7,717 bases of DNA from Lachnospiraceae bacterium (GCA_017959525.1 JAGDAL010000305.1:1-7717); one strand, 5' to 3'; shown: positions 1 to 6,212, numbered from the stretch's first letter. Program-made: numbers and translations. Notes: generated by a model from the letters alone, not told the origin.

Positions 1-636
1 ACCTGGCAGCCGGGGGAGCGGCCGTTGGAGGTGGAGTTGGAAGCCTGGATGCAAAGTCACGGAATGACGGAGGCGCTGGGGCATCCGGATAGTCCGCAGT
101 GGCAGGAGATTGAAGCGACTTATGGTGCCCTTTCTTTTTATCACTGGATGACTCATCTGTTTCTATTGGATATGCGGATGCGGAACGCCATTCGCCGGGA
201 GATTGTGGAAGGCGTGGCTGCAAGTGGACTTCCCATTACGGTCATGGGCGAAGGCTGGGAACTTCTTCCTATGGCGAAGCTTCCGAATGTGCGTATTCTT
301 CCGGGCTGCCCCATGTCCGTATCCTTTGAGGTGATGCAAAACAGTAAGCGCATCCTGGATGTAACCCCGCTTTTCTACCGAGGATTCCATGACCGGGTGG
401 CATCGGGACTTCTAAACGGAGCTCTAACTATCAGCAACATGCATCCTATGGAAGGAACACCGCAAGATGGCAAAGAGATGCTCTACTATGACAGAGCGCA
501 TTTGGATGATTTGATTGAGAAGCTACATCACATGGATGAGACCAAGGCGGCAGAGATTGCGGCTGCCGGACAGCGCTTTGGAGAGGCACATTGTACCTTC
601 GAAGGACTGGGGAAATCCCTGATGCAATATTTATAG
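1..636 (+). CDS. CgeB-like family glycosyltransferase, C-terminal part (5' end outside window)
   Basis: The frame is open from base 1 (211 visible codons) and stops at TAG 634-636. A TTG at 25 is the first start-like codon, but no ribosome binding site precedes it, so this is the tail of a longer protein. The visible part matches the C-terminal half of a GT-B glycosyltransferase of the 'glycosyl transferases group 1' type found in CgeB-like proteins. In visible residues, GEGWE lies near 83-87, a PNVR..PG segment near 95-102, N-S-K-R-I near 114-118, a G-F-H-D-R-V...NGA stretch near 128-141 (usual nucleotide-sugar donor site), and K-E-M-L-Y-Y-D near 158-164, followed by a closing helix. Such enzymes transfer sugars to surface glycans or proteins; the acceptor cannot be told. 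The family is fairly secure, the exact role is not. The next gene on this strand is almost 800 bases away, so it is not in an operon with secA. Confidence 0.72.
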   Translation, partial: TWQPGERPLEVELEAWMQSHGMTEALGHPDSPQWQEIEATYGALSFYHWMTHLFLLDMRMRNAIRREIVEGVAASGLPITVMGEGWELLPMAKLPNVRILPGCPMSVSFEVMQNSKRILDVTPLFYRGFHDRVASGLLNGALTISNMHPMEGTPQDGKEMLYYDRAHLDDLIEKLHHMDETKAAEIAAAGQRFGEAHCTFEGLGKSLMQYL

Positions 637-639
637 ACA

Positions 640-1146
640 TAAATTAAGAGAGGGTACCAATCTAATCACTATTGGTATCCTCTCCTAATAACTACATATT
701 AACTTTTCAAACTTGTCCAATGGACTCTACCTCGTTTCCTTGGGATTGATATCATCTATATAAAAACTTATTATATAAACCAAAATACGAAATTCTCGGT
801 TCGAATAACCTTTCGTCTTGTCTGCGTTTCTTAGTACTTCTTTCTCGGGATCTTTCCCTCATCCCTTCAGATAAGACACATAGACAAATTATCAATTTTT
901 AAAATATCACATCACTTCAACTACCTGCGATATCTTTCCCAAATGTTCTATTTTACTTAATTCCTACCGATCCGACTCTACTCACTCTCCTTCCGAGGTT
1001 AAAATAACCTATATCCGTAGAGTTCGATGAACCATCATAAAATAGATGTTACCTTTCTTAACATATACCGGTTAAGACGGTTCGGAAATAAACTTACTTT
1101 CCTGGCGGTCTGTCCTCCTTTCTCTAGTTTCCTCTGGTTTCTTTGT
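640..1146 (-). ncRNA. Candidate large structured non-coding RNA (about 500 nt), class not identified
   Basis: No convincing protein reads through this stretch on either strand. The minus strand is purine-rich with many GAAA/GGAAA motifs. It begins just after a near-consensus promoter (1153-1181) and ends at the hairpin 648-684. Pairings seen, in plus coordinates: 757-763 with 771-777; 788-792 with 811-815, enclosing 798-801 with 807-810; 815-824 with 868-877 (9 of 10), enclosing 847-851 with 861-865; 901-910 with 927-936 (10 pairs, two of them G-U only in the minus-strand RNA); 975-981 with 1017-1023, enclosing 996-1000 with 1006-1010; and a CTTAAC/GTTAAG hairpin near 1054-1073. I see no signature of tmRNA or RNase P RNA. 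Size and lack of coding potential recall the large ornate RNA classes (ROOL, OLE, GOLLD), but I cannot assign it. Both RNA ends are inferred. Confidence 0.55.
648..684. terminator. 14-bp stem-loop, probably a (bidirectional) terminator
   Basis: Arms 648-661 and 671-684 enclose a 9-base loop. Read on the plus strand all 14 pairs form, with one G-U. Read on the minus strand one pair becomes an A-C mismatch. The hairpin starts 11 bases after the glycosyltransferase stop. The plus strand after the stem is only A/T-rich, whereas the minus strand continues into TTAATTTAT, a better U-rich tail. It can therefore end both the glycosyltransferase message and the leftward RNA proposed at 640-1146. It is too long and regular to be chance; the direction of use is uncertain. 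Confidence 0.7.
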
Positions 1147-1152
1147 ACCATT

Positions 1153-1181
1153 ATCATAATCTCATGCAGGAGGTTTGTCAA
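1153..1181 (-). promoter_or_regulatory. Strong sigma-70-type promoter for the leftward RNA
   Basis: On the minus strand the -35 is TTGACA (1176-1181, 6 of 6) and the -10 is TATGAT (1153-1158, 5 of 6), separated by exactly 17 bases. Upstream of the -35, at about 1182-1216, lies an A/T-rich tract resembling an UP element. The predicted start is near 1146. Nothing coding follows on that strand until inside the glycosyltransferase, so it most likely drives a non-coding RNA. Confidence 0.72.
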
Positions 1182-1219
1182 TAAGTTTTTTGATAATTTA
1201 AGAAAAATATTTTAATTAT

Positions 1220-1243
1220 CGTGCAATTATTTAGAATTGCGCG
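1220..1243. other. 9-bp hairpin in the A/T-rich stretch upstream of secA
   Basis: Arms 1220-1228 and 1235-1243 pair over a 6-base loop, all nine pairs forming on the plus strand (one U-G) and eight on the minus strand. No T-run follows on the plus strand. On the minus strand a T-rich stretch follows, so it might act as a weak terminator just before the leftward promoter. Apart from this, I see nothing recognisable between 1187 and 1349. Confidence 0.35.
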
Positions 1244-1349
1244 AATAAACACACAATAATAGTCGCATAACAGGGCAGTTTTGGAATGTAACGTTTGAGA
1301 ATTAATGGAAAGTTCACAAAAAATTAAGAATTCCGACAAACCTCGCGTG

Positions 1350-1378
1350 TTGTTTCATATATGTTTTCATGTTAAAAT
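1350..1378 (+). promoter_or_regulatory. secA promoter with extended -10
   Basis: The -10 is TAAAAT (1373-1378, 5 of 6), preceded by TG at 1370-1371, giving an extended -10. A weak -35, TTGTTT (1350-1355), sits 17 bases upstream. Predicted start is near 1385, leaving a leader of about 40 bases before the secA ATG. No better candidate lies closer to the gene. Confidence 0.6.
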
Positions 1379-1390
1379 AGCACGGTATGG

Positions 1391-1416
1391 GTTGGAAAAA
1401 CGGCCCAACGAGGGAG
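1391..1416 (+). promoter_or_regulatory. secA leader hairpin abutting the ribosome binding site
   Basis: GTTGG (1391-1395) pairs with CCAAC (1405-1409) over a 9-base loop. The Shine-Dalgarno AGGGAG (1411-1416) starts two bases after the stem and lies 7 bases before the ATG at 1424. The ribosome site fixes the start codon. The short stem could modulate translation but may be incidental. Confidence 0.45.
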
Positions 1417-1423
1417 AAGTAAC

Positions 1424-3988
1424 ATGAGTTTAGTAACAAAGATTTTTGGAACACATAGTGAGCGCGAATTGAAGCGCATTTACCCGATTGTAGATAAGAT
1501 TGAGAGCCTTAGACCTGACATGCAGGCTTTGACGGACGATGAGTTGCGCGGTAAGACCCAGGAGTTCAAGGATCGTTTGGCAGCAGGCGAGACCTTGGAT
1601 GATTTGTTGCCGGAAGCATATGCGGTTGTTCGTGAAGGTGCACGTCGTAGCCTTGGCATGGAGCATTTCCGTGTACAGATCATCGGTGGTATTATTCTTC
1701 ACCAGGGACGTATTGCAGAGATGCGTACCGGTGAAGGTAAGACCCTCGTATCTACACTTCCTGCATATTTGAATGCATTGGAAGGCAAGGGTGTTCATAT
1801 CGTAACCGTTAATGATTACCTGGCTAAGCGTGATGCGGAGTGGATGGGTGAAGTTCACCGTTTCCTCGGCTTGAGTGTAGGCGTAGTTTTGAACGATATG
1901 TCTAAGGAAGAGCGTCAGGCCGCATACAATTGCGATATTACCTATATCACCAACAACGAGTTGGGATTTGATTATCTGCGTGACAACATGGTTGTCCGTG
2001 AGAAGGATCTGGTACAGCGTAGCCTGCATTACTGCATCATCGATGAGGTGGATTCCGTATTGATTGATGAGGCGCGTACACCGCTGATTATTTCCGGACA
2101 GAGCGGCAAGTCTACCAAGCTTTATGAGATGTGCGATATTTTGGCACGCCAGTTGAAGCGTGGTGAGGATATGCCGGAGTTCTCCAAGATGGATGCCATC
2201 ATGGGTGTAGAGCAGGAAGAGACCGGAGATTTTATTGTCAATGAGAAGGATAAGGTGGTAAACTTAACTCAGGAAGGTGTTGCGAAGGTTGAGCAGTTCT
2301 TCCGCATTGACAACTTAGAAGATCCGGAGAACTTAGAGATTCAGCACAACGTCATCCTTGCACTTCGTGCGCACAATTTGATGCACCGTGACCAGGATTA
2401 TGTAGTGAAGGACGATCAGGTTATGATCGTTGATAGCTTTACCGGACGTATTATGCCGGGCCGTCGTTATTCCGATGGTTTGCATCAGGCAATCGAAGCA
2501 AAAGAGCATGTACAGGTAAAGCGCGAGAGCATGACCCTTGCAAATATTACCTTCCAGAACTTCTTCAATAAGTATGACAAGAAGGCCGGCATGACCGGTA
2601 CTGCATTGACAGAAGAAGAGGAGTTCCGTGATATCTATGGAATGGATGTTATCGAAATCCCGACCAACAAGCCGGTACAGCGTATTGATCACGAGGATGT
2701 GGTTTACAAGACCCAGCGTGAGAAGTACAAGGCGGTTGTAGAAGAGGTTAAGAAGGCACATGCCAAGGGACAGCCGGTATTGGTTGGTACCATTACCATC
2801 GATGTATCCGAGTTGGTTAGTAAGATGTTAAGTAAGGAAGGTATTCCGCATAACGTCTTGAATGCCAAGTTCCATGAAAAGGAAGCAGAAATCGTAGCAC
2901 AGGCAGGACAGCATGGTGCAGTTACCATCGCAACCAATATGGCCGGCCGTGGTACCGATATTAAGATTGACGAGGAAGCGCGTGCAGCCGGTGGTCTGAA
3001 GATTATCGGAACCGAGCGTCATGAGTCCCGTCGTATCGATAACCAGTTGCGTGGACGTTCCGGACGTCAGGGAGATGTGGGTGAGTCCCAGTTCTTCATC
3101 TCTTTGGAAGATGATTTGATGCGTCTGTTTGGTTCCGAGCGTTTGATTGGAATTTTCAATTCCTTGGGCGTTCCGGAAGGTGAGCAGATTACCCATAAGA
3201 TGCTTTCCGATACCATTGAGAAAGCACAGAAGAAGATTGAGAGTAACAACTTCGCAATCCGTAAGAATTTGTTAGAGTATGACCGCGTCAATAACGAGCA
3301 GCGTGAGATGGTATACGCACAGCGCCGCCGCGTATTGATGGGTGAGAATATGAAGTCTCAGATTCAGGACATGATTCGCAATGTCATCGAGAACTCTGTC
3401 AATACCGTATTGAACGGCGTTCCGAAGAATGAGTGGGACTTGCATGAGTTAAATCAAGTTCTTTTACCAATCATTCCGTTACAGAAGCTTAGCACAGAGC
3501 GCGTGGCAGACGTAGATGATGTGAATGCATTGATTGAGAAGTTAGAAGACGAGGCCTTGAAGCTCTATGATGCCAAGGAGGCAGAGTTCCCTGAGACTGA
3601 GCAGTTCCGTGAGGTAGAGCGTGTCATCCTGCTTCGTGTCATCGACCGGAAGTGGATGGAAGAGATTGATGATATGGACCAGTTGCGTCAGAACATCGGT
3701 CTCCAGGCATATGCACAGCGTAACCCGGTAGATGAGTACAAGATGGCCAGCTACGATATGATGGATGCCATGAATGATGCCATCCAGACCGAGACCGTTA
3801 CCATTATGTATCGTATCCGCATCGAGAAGAAGGTGGAGCGTGAAGAGGTAGCTAAGGTTACCGGAACCAATAAGGACGAAACCGCATCCAGCGGACCGAA
3901 GACAAGAAAAGCACCAAAAGTATATCCGAATGATCCATGTCCATGCGGAAGCGGTAAAAAATATAAGAACTGTTGTGGAGCAAAGTAA
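1424..3988 (+). CDS. secA: Protein translocase ATPase subunit SecA
   Basis: SecA is the cytoplasmic motor that pushes unfolded preproteins through the SecYEG channel using ATP. The 854 residues are a usual full length. Visible landmarks: Walker A loop RTGEGKT at 101-107; [14 protein letters not shown] at 128-141; Walker B/DEAD-like IDEVDS at 206-211; [11 protein letters not shown] at 215-225; the preprotein cross-linking region to about 375; AGMTGTA at 388-394; second nucleotide-binding fold with [10 protein letters not shown] at 504-513 and the arginine-finger region [11 protein letters not shown] at 541-551; helical scaffold and wing after 610; C-terminal zinc motif C-P-C-G-S-G...N-C-C-G at 839-852, which binds SecB or ribosomes in relatives. 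The start is set by AGGGAG 7 bases upstream. Odd point: the scaffold motif usually written WxxH(L/I)xxMDxLRxGI reads with Glu747 for His and Asn757 for Gly. It is followed after 21 bases by a small gene in the same unit. Confidence 0.98.
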   Translation: MSLVTKIFGTHSERELKRIYPIVDKIESLRPDMQALTDDELRGKTQEFKDRLAAGETLDDLLPEAYAVVREGARRSLGMEHFRVQIIGGIILHQGRIAEMRTGEGKTLVSTLPAYLNALEGKGVHIVTVNDYLAKRDAEWMGEVHRFLGLSVGVVLNDMSKEERQAAYNCDITYITNNELGFDYLRDNMVVREKDLVQRSLHYCIIDEVDSVLIDEARTPLIISGQSGKSTKLYEMCDILARQLKRGEDMPEFSKMDAIMGVEQEETGDFIVNEKDKVVNLTQEGVAKVEQFFRIDNLEDPENLEIQHNVILALRAHNLMHRDQDYVVKDDQVMIVDSFTGRIMPGRRYSDGLHQAIEAKEHVQVKRESMTLANITFQNFFNKYDKKAGMTGTALTEEEEFRDIYGMDVIEIPTNKPVQRIDHEDVVYKTQREKYKAVVEEVKKAHAKGQPVLVGTITIDVSELVSKMLSKEGIPHNVLNAKFHEKEAEIVAQAGQHGAVTIATNMAGRGTDIKIDEEARAAGGLKIIGTERHESRRIDNQLRGRSGRQGDVGESQFFISLEDDLMRLFGSERLIGIFNSLGVPEGEQITHKMLSDTIEKAQKKIESNNFAIRKNLLEYDRVNNEQREMVYAQRRRVLMGENMKSQIQDMIRNVIENSVNTVLNGVPKNEWDLHELNQVLLPIIPLQKLSTERVADVDDVNALIEKLEDEALKLYDAKEAEFPETEQFREVERVILLRVIDRKWMEEIDDMDQLRQNIGLQAYAQRNPVDEYKMASYDMMDAMNDAIQTETVTIMYRIRIEKKVEREEVAKVTGTNKDETASSGPKTRKAPKVYPNDPCPCGSGKKYKNCCGAK

Positions 3989-4009
3989 GATTTAATGGAG
4001 GTGTTTTAT

Positions 4010-4327
4010 ATGGAACTATCATCATTAAAGAAAGAATATGGTTTGGTACGACAGGATAACATGGACAAGTTCGTAGAATTAAGCCATATCAACCCGAAGC
4101 TGGTATTGGTAGAGGAGTTCTGGATTACTTCCGATCATACCATGGGCAACCGTTGCTCTTATTTTGAAGCCTACAATCAGGCAGAGGAATATGCACACAT
4201 GCTGGCAGCCAACCGTTCTGCGTTGAATCAGAATCAGGACAAACCGTTTATGATTATGATTAACGGACGTGGCACGACCGTGAACGGACACTTGGAAGAG
4301 TACTTGGACGGTAATTATCCGGCATAA
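4010..4327 (+). CDS. Small hypothetical protein co-transcribed with secA
   Basis: A 105-residue protein. An in-frame ATG at 3995 would give five more residues, but it overlaps the strong Shine-Dalgarno GGAGGT (3997-4002). The ATG at 4010, 7 bases after that site, is the real start. I do not recognise the family. It is soluble-looking, without signal peptide, membrane segment or cysteine cluster. An early Lys-rich helix (LKKEYGL) is followed by an aromatic/acidic middle (VEEFWITSD near residues 34-42), a Tyr-rich segment near 50-60 and a Gly/Asn-containing end (MINGRGTTVNGH near 83-94). It lies 21 bases after the secA stop, with no terminator between, and a terminator follows at 4351, so it belongs to the secA transcript. 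Codon use matches its neighbours. A link to secretion is suggested only by position. Confidence 0.82.
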   Translation: MELSSLKKEYGLVRQDNMDKFVELSHINPKLVLVEEFWITSDHTMGNRCSYFEAYNQAEEYAHMLAANRSALNQNQDKPFMIMINGRGTTVNGHLEEYLDGNYPA

Positions 4328-4350
4328 TAATTACAACGAATTACGATAGA

Positions 4351-4382
4351 AGGAAGTCATCAAAACGGTGACTTCCTTTTTT
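4351..4382 (+). terminator. Rho-independent terminator of the secA unit
   Basis: AGGAAGTCATC (4351-4361) pairs with GGTGACTTCCT (4367-4377) as an 11-bp stem with one U-G pair and a 5-base loop. It is followed by a run of six T (4377-4382). It stands 23 bases after the stop of the small gene and separates the secA unit from the glucan locus. Confidence 0.92.
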
Positions 4383-4430
4383 GTGAAAAGAAAACAAAAA
4401 CGAAACAGGATATTTAGAGAAAATAGCTTG

Positions 4431-4459
4431 TTGACGCAAGATTTGAGAAGTGCTAATTT
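4431..4459 (+). promoter_or_regulatory. Promoter of the lipoprotein gene
   Basis: The -35 is TTGACG (4431-4436, 5 of 6) and the -10 is TAATTT (4454-4459), with a 17-base spacer and TG at 4451-4452 making an extended -10. The predicted start, near 4466, falls just before the palindrome at 4469-4480, a classic repressible arrangement. The leader would be about 120 bases. Confidence 0.65.
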
Positions 4460-4468
4460 TATAAGTGC

Positions 4469-4480
4469 TTAAACGTTTAA
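4469..4480. promoter_or_regulatory. LacI-family operator 1
   Basis: TTAAACGTTTAA is a perfect 12-bp palindrome with the central CG typical of LacI-family sites. Its centre lies 15 bases after the -10 box, so a bound repressor would block initiation. The same core recurs at 4537-4550 and, with one mismatch, at 6200-6211 beside the repressor gene. Confidence 0.8.
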
Positions 4481-4498
4481 ATTAAAGGGCGATGAATT

Positions 4499-4527
4499 TG
4501 GAAAAGCGAAGGCTTTTCTATTATTTT
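4499..4527 (+). other. Leader hairpin followed by a T-rich tract, between the two operators
   Basis: TGGAAAAGC (4499-4507) pairs with GCTTTTCTA (4512-4520), nine pairs including one G-U, over the tetraloop GAAG. TTATTTT (4521-4527) follows at once. In the RNA this resembles a weak intrinsic terminator and could act as an attenuator. As DNA, TATTAT at 4519-4524 could instead be the -10 of a second, weaker promoter. I cannot decide between these. Confidence 0.4.
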
Positions 4528-4536
4528 ACCAAGTTA

Positions 4537-4550
4537 TTTAAACGTTTAAA
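4537..4550. promoter_or_regulatory. LacI-family operator 2
   Basis: TTTAAACGTTTAAA is a perfect 14-bp palindrome with central CG, 69 bp centre-to-centre downstream of operator 1 and 36 bases before the lipoprotein ATG. Two sites at this spacing could allow a DNA loop or a transcription roadblock. The AAACGTTT core is also known from maltodextrin regulators such as MalR. Confidence 0.82.
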
Positions 4551-4586
4551 CGGCGATTAATAAAGGGAAATGTAAGGAGTAGAAAC

Positions 4587-5387
4587 ATGAAGAGAAAAGC
4601 AGTTTTGAGTTTGTTAGCAGTATTGACCTTGACCGTAGGTGTGGCCTTTGGCGGCTGTGGCGCTACCAATGGGGAAGTAGAAGGGGCAGTGACCGAGAGT
4701 ACAGCAGAAGCAGAGACCAATGCGCATACCGTTACGCTGTATGACGCAGACGGAACTACCGTGTTGGATACGGTAGAGGTTCCGGAAGGAGAAGCGTTGA
4801 ACGTTGCAAATCCAACAAAAGACGGATATACCTTCGAAGGATGGTTTGTATCTGCCGACTTGAATCGTCGCTATGATGTCACCAAGAATGTGACCAAAGA
4901 TATGGACTTGTACGCAGGCTTTTCTTCCTATCAGGAGGATGAGCGTAGCTTCTATATTGTAGGATCCGGTGAGAGTGAGCTTATGGCAGCTTCCAATTGG
5001 GGTGCAGATTTTGGTGATGCGTATGCCATGACCAAGAGTGAGAAGACGGATGTGAATGAGTACACATTAACCGTAGATTTGCAGGAAGGGGATCAGTTCC
5101 AGCTGGTAGCTTCTTCTTCCTGGGAAGATCAAAGAGGTTTTGGATATCTGGATACAGATTCCTTGGATGGTAGCTTCTATTTCAAGAGCGCCAGCGGATT
5201 AGGAGATGCAAGCCCGAAGAAGACCAATATTGAGGTGTTAAAGAGTGGTACCTATACCTTCACGTTAACAACCCATCCGGCAGAAGACTACTATGACACT
5301 GAGGATGAGTACTACACCGAGGAGACCAAGGAGAATTTCAATCTGAATCCATACGATACCATCTCCTGGACGTACGAGGCAAACTAG
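4587..5387 (+). CDS. Lipoprotein with InlB-type repeat and probable starch-binding domain
   Basis: The 266 residues begin with a lipoprotein signal: MKRK, a hydrophobic stretch at 5-20, and FGGC with the lipidated cysteine at 24. Phe at -3 is slightly unusual. A Glu/Thr-rich linker (about 28-46) follows. Residues about 48-112 are an InlB B-repeat/Listeria-Bacteroides repeat (V-T-L-Y-D-A-D-G, P-T-K-D-G-Y-T-F-E-G-W-F, M-D-L-Y-A-G-F). Residues 121-229 look like a beta-sandwich carbohydrate-binding module: F-Y-I-V-G-S-G at the start, SNWG at 136-139, D-Q-F-Q-L-V near 169-174. SusE/SusF-type and other starch-binding modules show a similar pattern. The tail (234-250) is very acidic and Tyr-rich. 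The start is set by AAGGAG 7 bases upstream. Two operators precede it and a GH13 enzyme lies nearby, so it likely holds starch or maltodextrin at the cell surface. The binding role is inference. Confidence 0.8.
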   Translation: MKRKAVLSLLAVLTLTVGVAFGGCGATNGEVEGAVTESTAEAETNAHTVTLYDADGTTVLDTVEVPEGEALNVANPTKDGYTFEGWFVSADLNRRYDVTKNVTKDMDLYAGFSSYQEDERSFYIVGSGESELMAASNWGADFGDAYAMTKSEKTDVNEYTLTVDLQEGDQFQLVASSSWEDQRGFGYLDTDSLDGSFYFKSASGLGDASPKKTNIEVLKSGTYTFTLTTHPAEDYYDTEDEYYTEETKENFNLNPYDTISWTYEAN

Positions 5388-5388
5388 C

Positions 5389-6186
5389 CTATACCGTCAG
5401 ATTGTGGATGTCAGCCGCGCGGCGGTTGATGGCACTGTCTAAAGCTTGATAGAGCAGTTCTAATTTGGAGTTGCAAAATGTGGAGGCATAGTAAACATTG
5501 GATTGTTTGCCGAACAGGCTATCCAAAATCGGATCGGTAATTAAATAGCGCGTATCCGTTCTTAATTCTTCCTCACCGGAACGGACATACCGAACCGTTG
5601 GAAATGCCTGTTCTACGGCTTCACGTAATTTTGTATTCTCCGGTTGTAGTAAGAGATATGTGTAATCCCGGCCGTCAAATGCAGCCTCTGCATCCGTGGC
5701 GAGCCGGTGATAGTCATTATTGATTTGGAAGAAATGATTGTCGCTGACATCACAGTCAAAGGCAATCAATGGAACAAAGTTCTTGTCGCCAAGGGCGTGG
5801 AAGTGCTCAGCAGTAACGCCATAACAAATCAGTGCATCCACCTGGTCGTATTGTTCTGCGGCACCTGCGTCGATGAGAATAACTTCATAGCCTTTGTTAC
5901 GGAAGAATTCCAGGAAGGTTTCAAGCATCATCATCTGCTGTGCTTTCATCAGTGGAAGGGATGTTTTCTCGTAGGTAATTCCTAAGAGATGCTGTTGGCT
6001 GGAGGCTAAGGCCTTGGCCGCAAGATTTGGGGTATAGTTCAAGAGGTTGGCGACCTGCAGAACCTTTTTGCGGGTCTCATCGGAAATCTTAATATCGGTA
6101 CGGTGGTTCATGACGTAGGAAACCGTTGCGACGGATACTCCGGCTTCGCGAGCCACATCTTTGATTGTGATTTTTTTCTGAGCCAT
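5389..6186 (-). CDS. Compact LacI-family transcriptional regulator
   Basis: The N-terminus is a standard LacI helix-turn-helix: T-I-K-D-V-A-R-E-A-G-V-S at 7-18, then A-T-V-S-Y-V-M-N at 20-27, with hinge helix Y-T-P-N-L-A-A-K-A-L-A at 51-61. The sugar-binding part starts normally (LLGITYE at 67-73, KGYEVILID at 98-106, VDALICYG at 116-123, VPLIAFDCD at 138-146, QINNDYH at 154-160). The second lobe is short, giving 265 residues against about 330-340 usual. The frame is intact and the ending gradual, so it looks like a genuine compact member, not a broken gene. The Shine-Dalgarno GGGAGG (6192-6197) supports the ATG at 6184-6186. An operator lies directly upstream, suggesting autoregulation. It probably senses a maltodextrin-like sugar, given its neighbours. 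It meets the lipoprotein gene tail to tail with a 1-base gap. Confidence 0.92.
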   Translation of the reverse strand: MAQKKITIKDVAREAGVSVATVSYVMNHRTDIKISDETRKKVLQVANLLNYTPNLAAKALASSQQHLLGITYEKTSLPLMKAQQMMMLETFLEFFRNKGYEVILIDAGAAEQYDQVDALICYGVTAEHFHALGDKNFVPLIAFDCDVSDNHFFQINNDYHRLATDAEAAFDGRDYTYLLLQPENTKLREAVEQAFPTVRYVRSGEEELRTDTRYLITDPILDSLFGKQSNVYYASTFCNSKLELLYQALDSAINRRAADIHNLTV

Positions 6187-6198
6187 AACAACCTCCCG

Positions 6199-6212
6199 TT
6201 TATACGTTTAAG
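6199..6212. promoter_or_regulatory. LacI-family operator 3, in the repressor/amylase divergent region
   Basis: TTTATACGTTTAAG matches the perfect site at 4537-4550 in 12 of 14 positions; the inner 12 bases (6200-6211) are a palindrome with one mismatch. It sits about 3-16 bases downstream of the predicted repressor transcription start and just upstream of its ribosome site. It also overlaps the possible -35 of the divergent amylase promoter. One site could therefore serve both genes. The imperfect half suggests weaker binding than at the lipoprotein operators. Confidence 0.72.

Noticed and set aside
798..810. GGTTCGAAT resembling a tRNA T-loop
   Set aside because: No matching acceptor, D or anticodon arms around it, and the flanks do not form a 5-bp T stem. 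It is explained by a small hairpin within the structured region.
640..1146. tmRNA or RNase P RNA as identity of the leftward RNA
   Set aside because: No CCA-ending tRNA-like ends or tag reading frame for tmRNA, and the GAGGAAAGTCC-type and other core RNase P motifs are not found in proper order.
1168..1173. Perfect AGGAGG on the plus strand
   Set aside because: No start codon at proper distance with an open frame follows; on the minus strand it is simply the spacer of the promoter.
1027..1215. 62-codon open frame on the plus strand upstream of secA
   Set aside because: No ribosome site before the ATG, odd composition, and it lies across the leftward promoter and the pyrimidine-rich complement of the proposed RNA.
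1288..1298. TAACGTTTGAG upstream of secA as a fourth operator
   Set aside because: Only one half matches the core, it is not palindromic, and it is far from the secA promoter.
1430..2029. 199-codon open frame antisense to secA, plus other long minus-strand frames at 2333-2761 and 2828-3196
   Set aside because: They are shadows of secA codon structure, with no ribosome sites and low-complexity implausible proteins.
4469..4550. The palindromes as CcpA cre sites
   Set aside because: They share the central CG, but lack the outer TG...CA of the cre consensus and are matched by a site at the local repressor gene. CcpA binding is not fully excluded.
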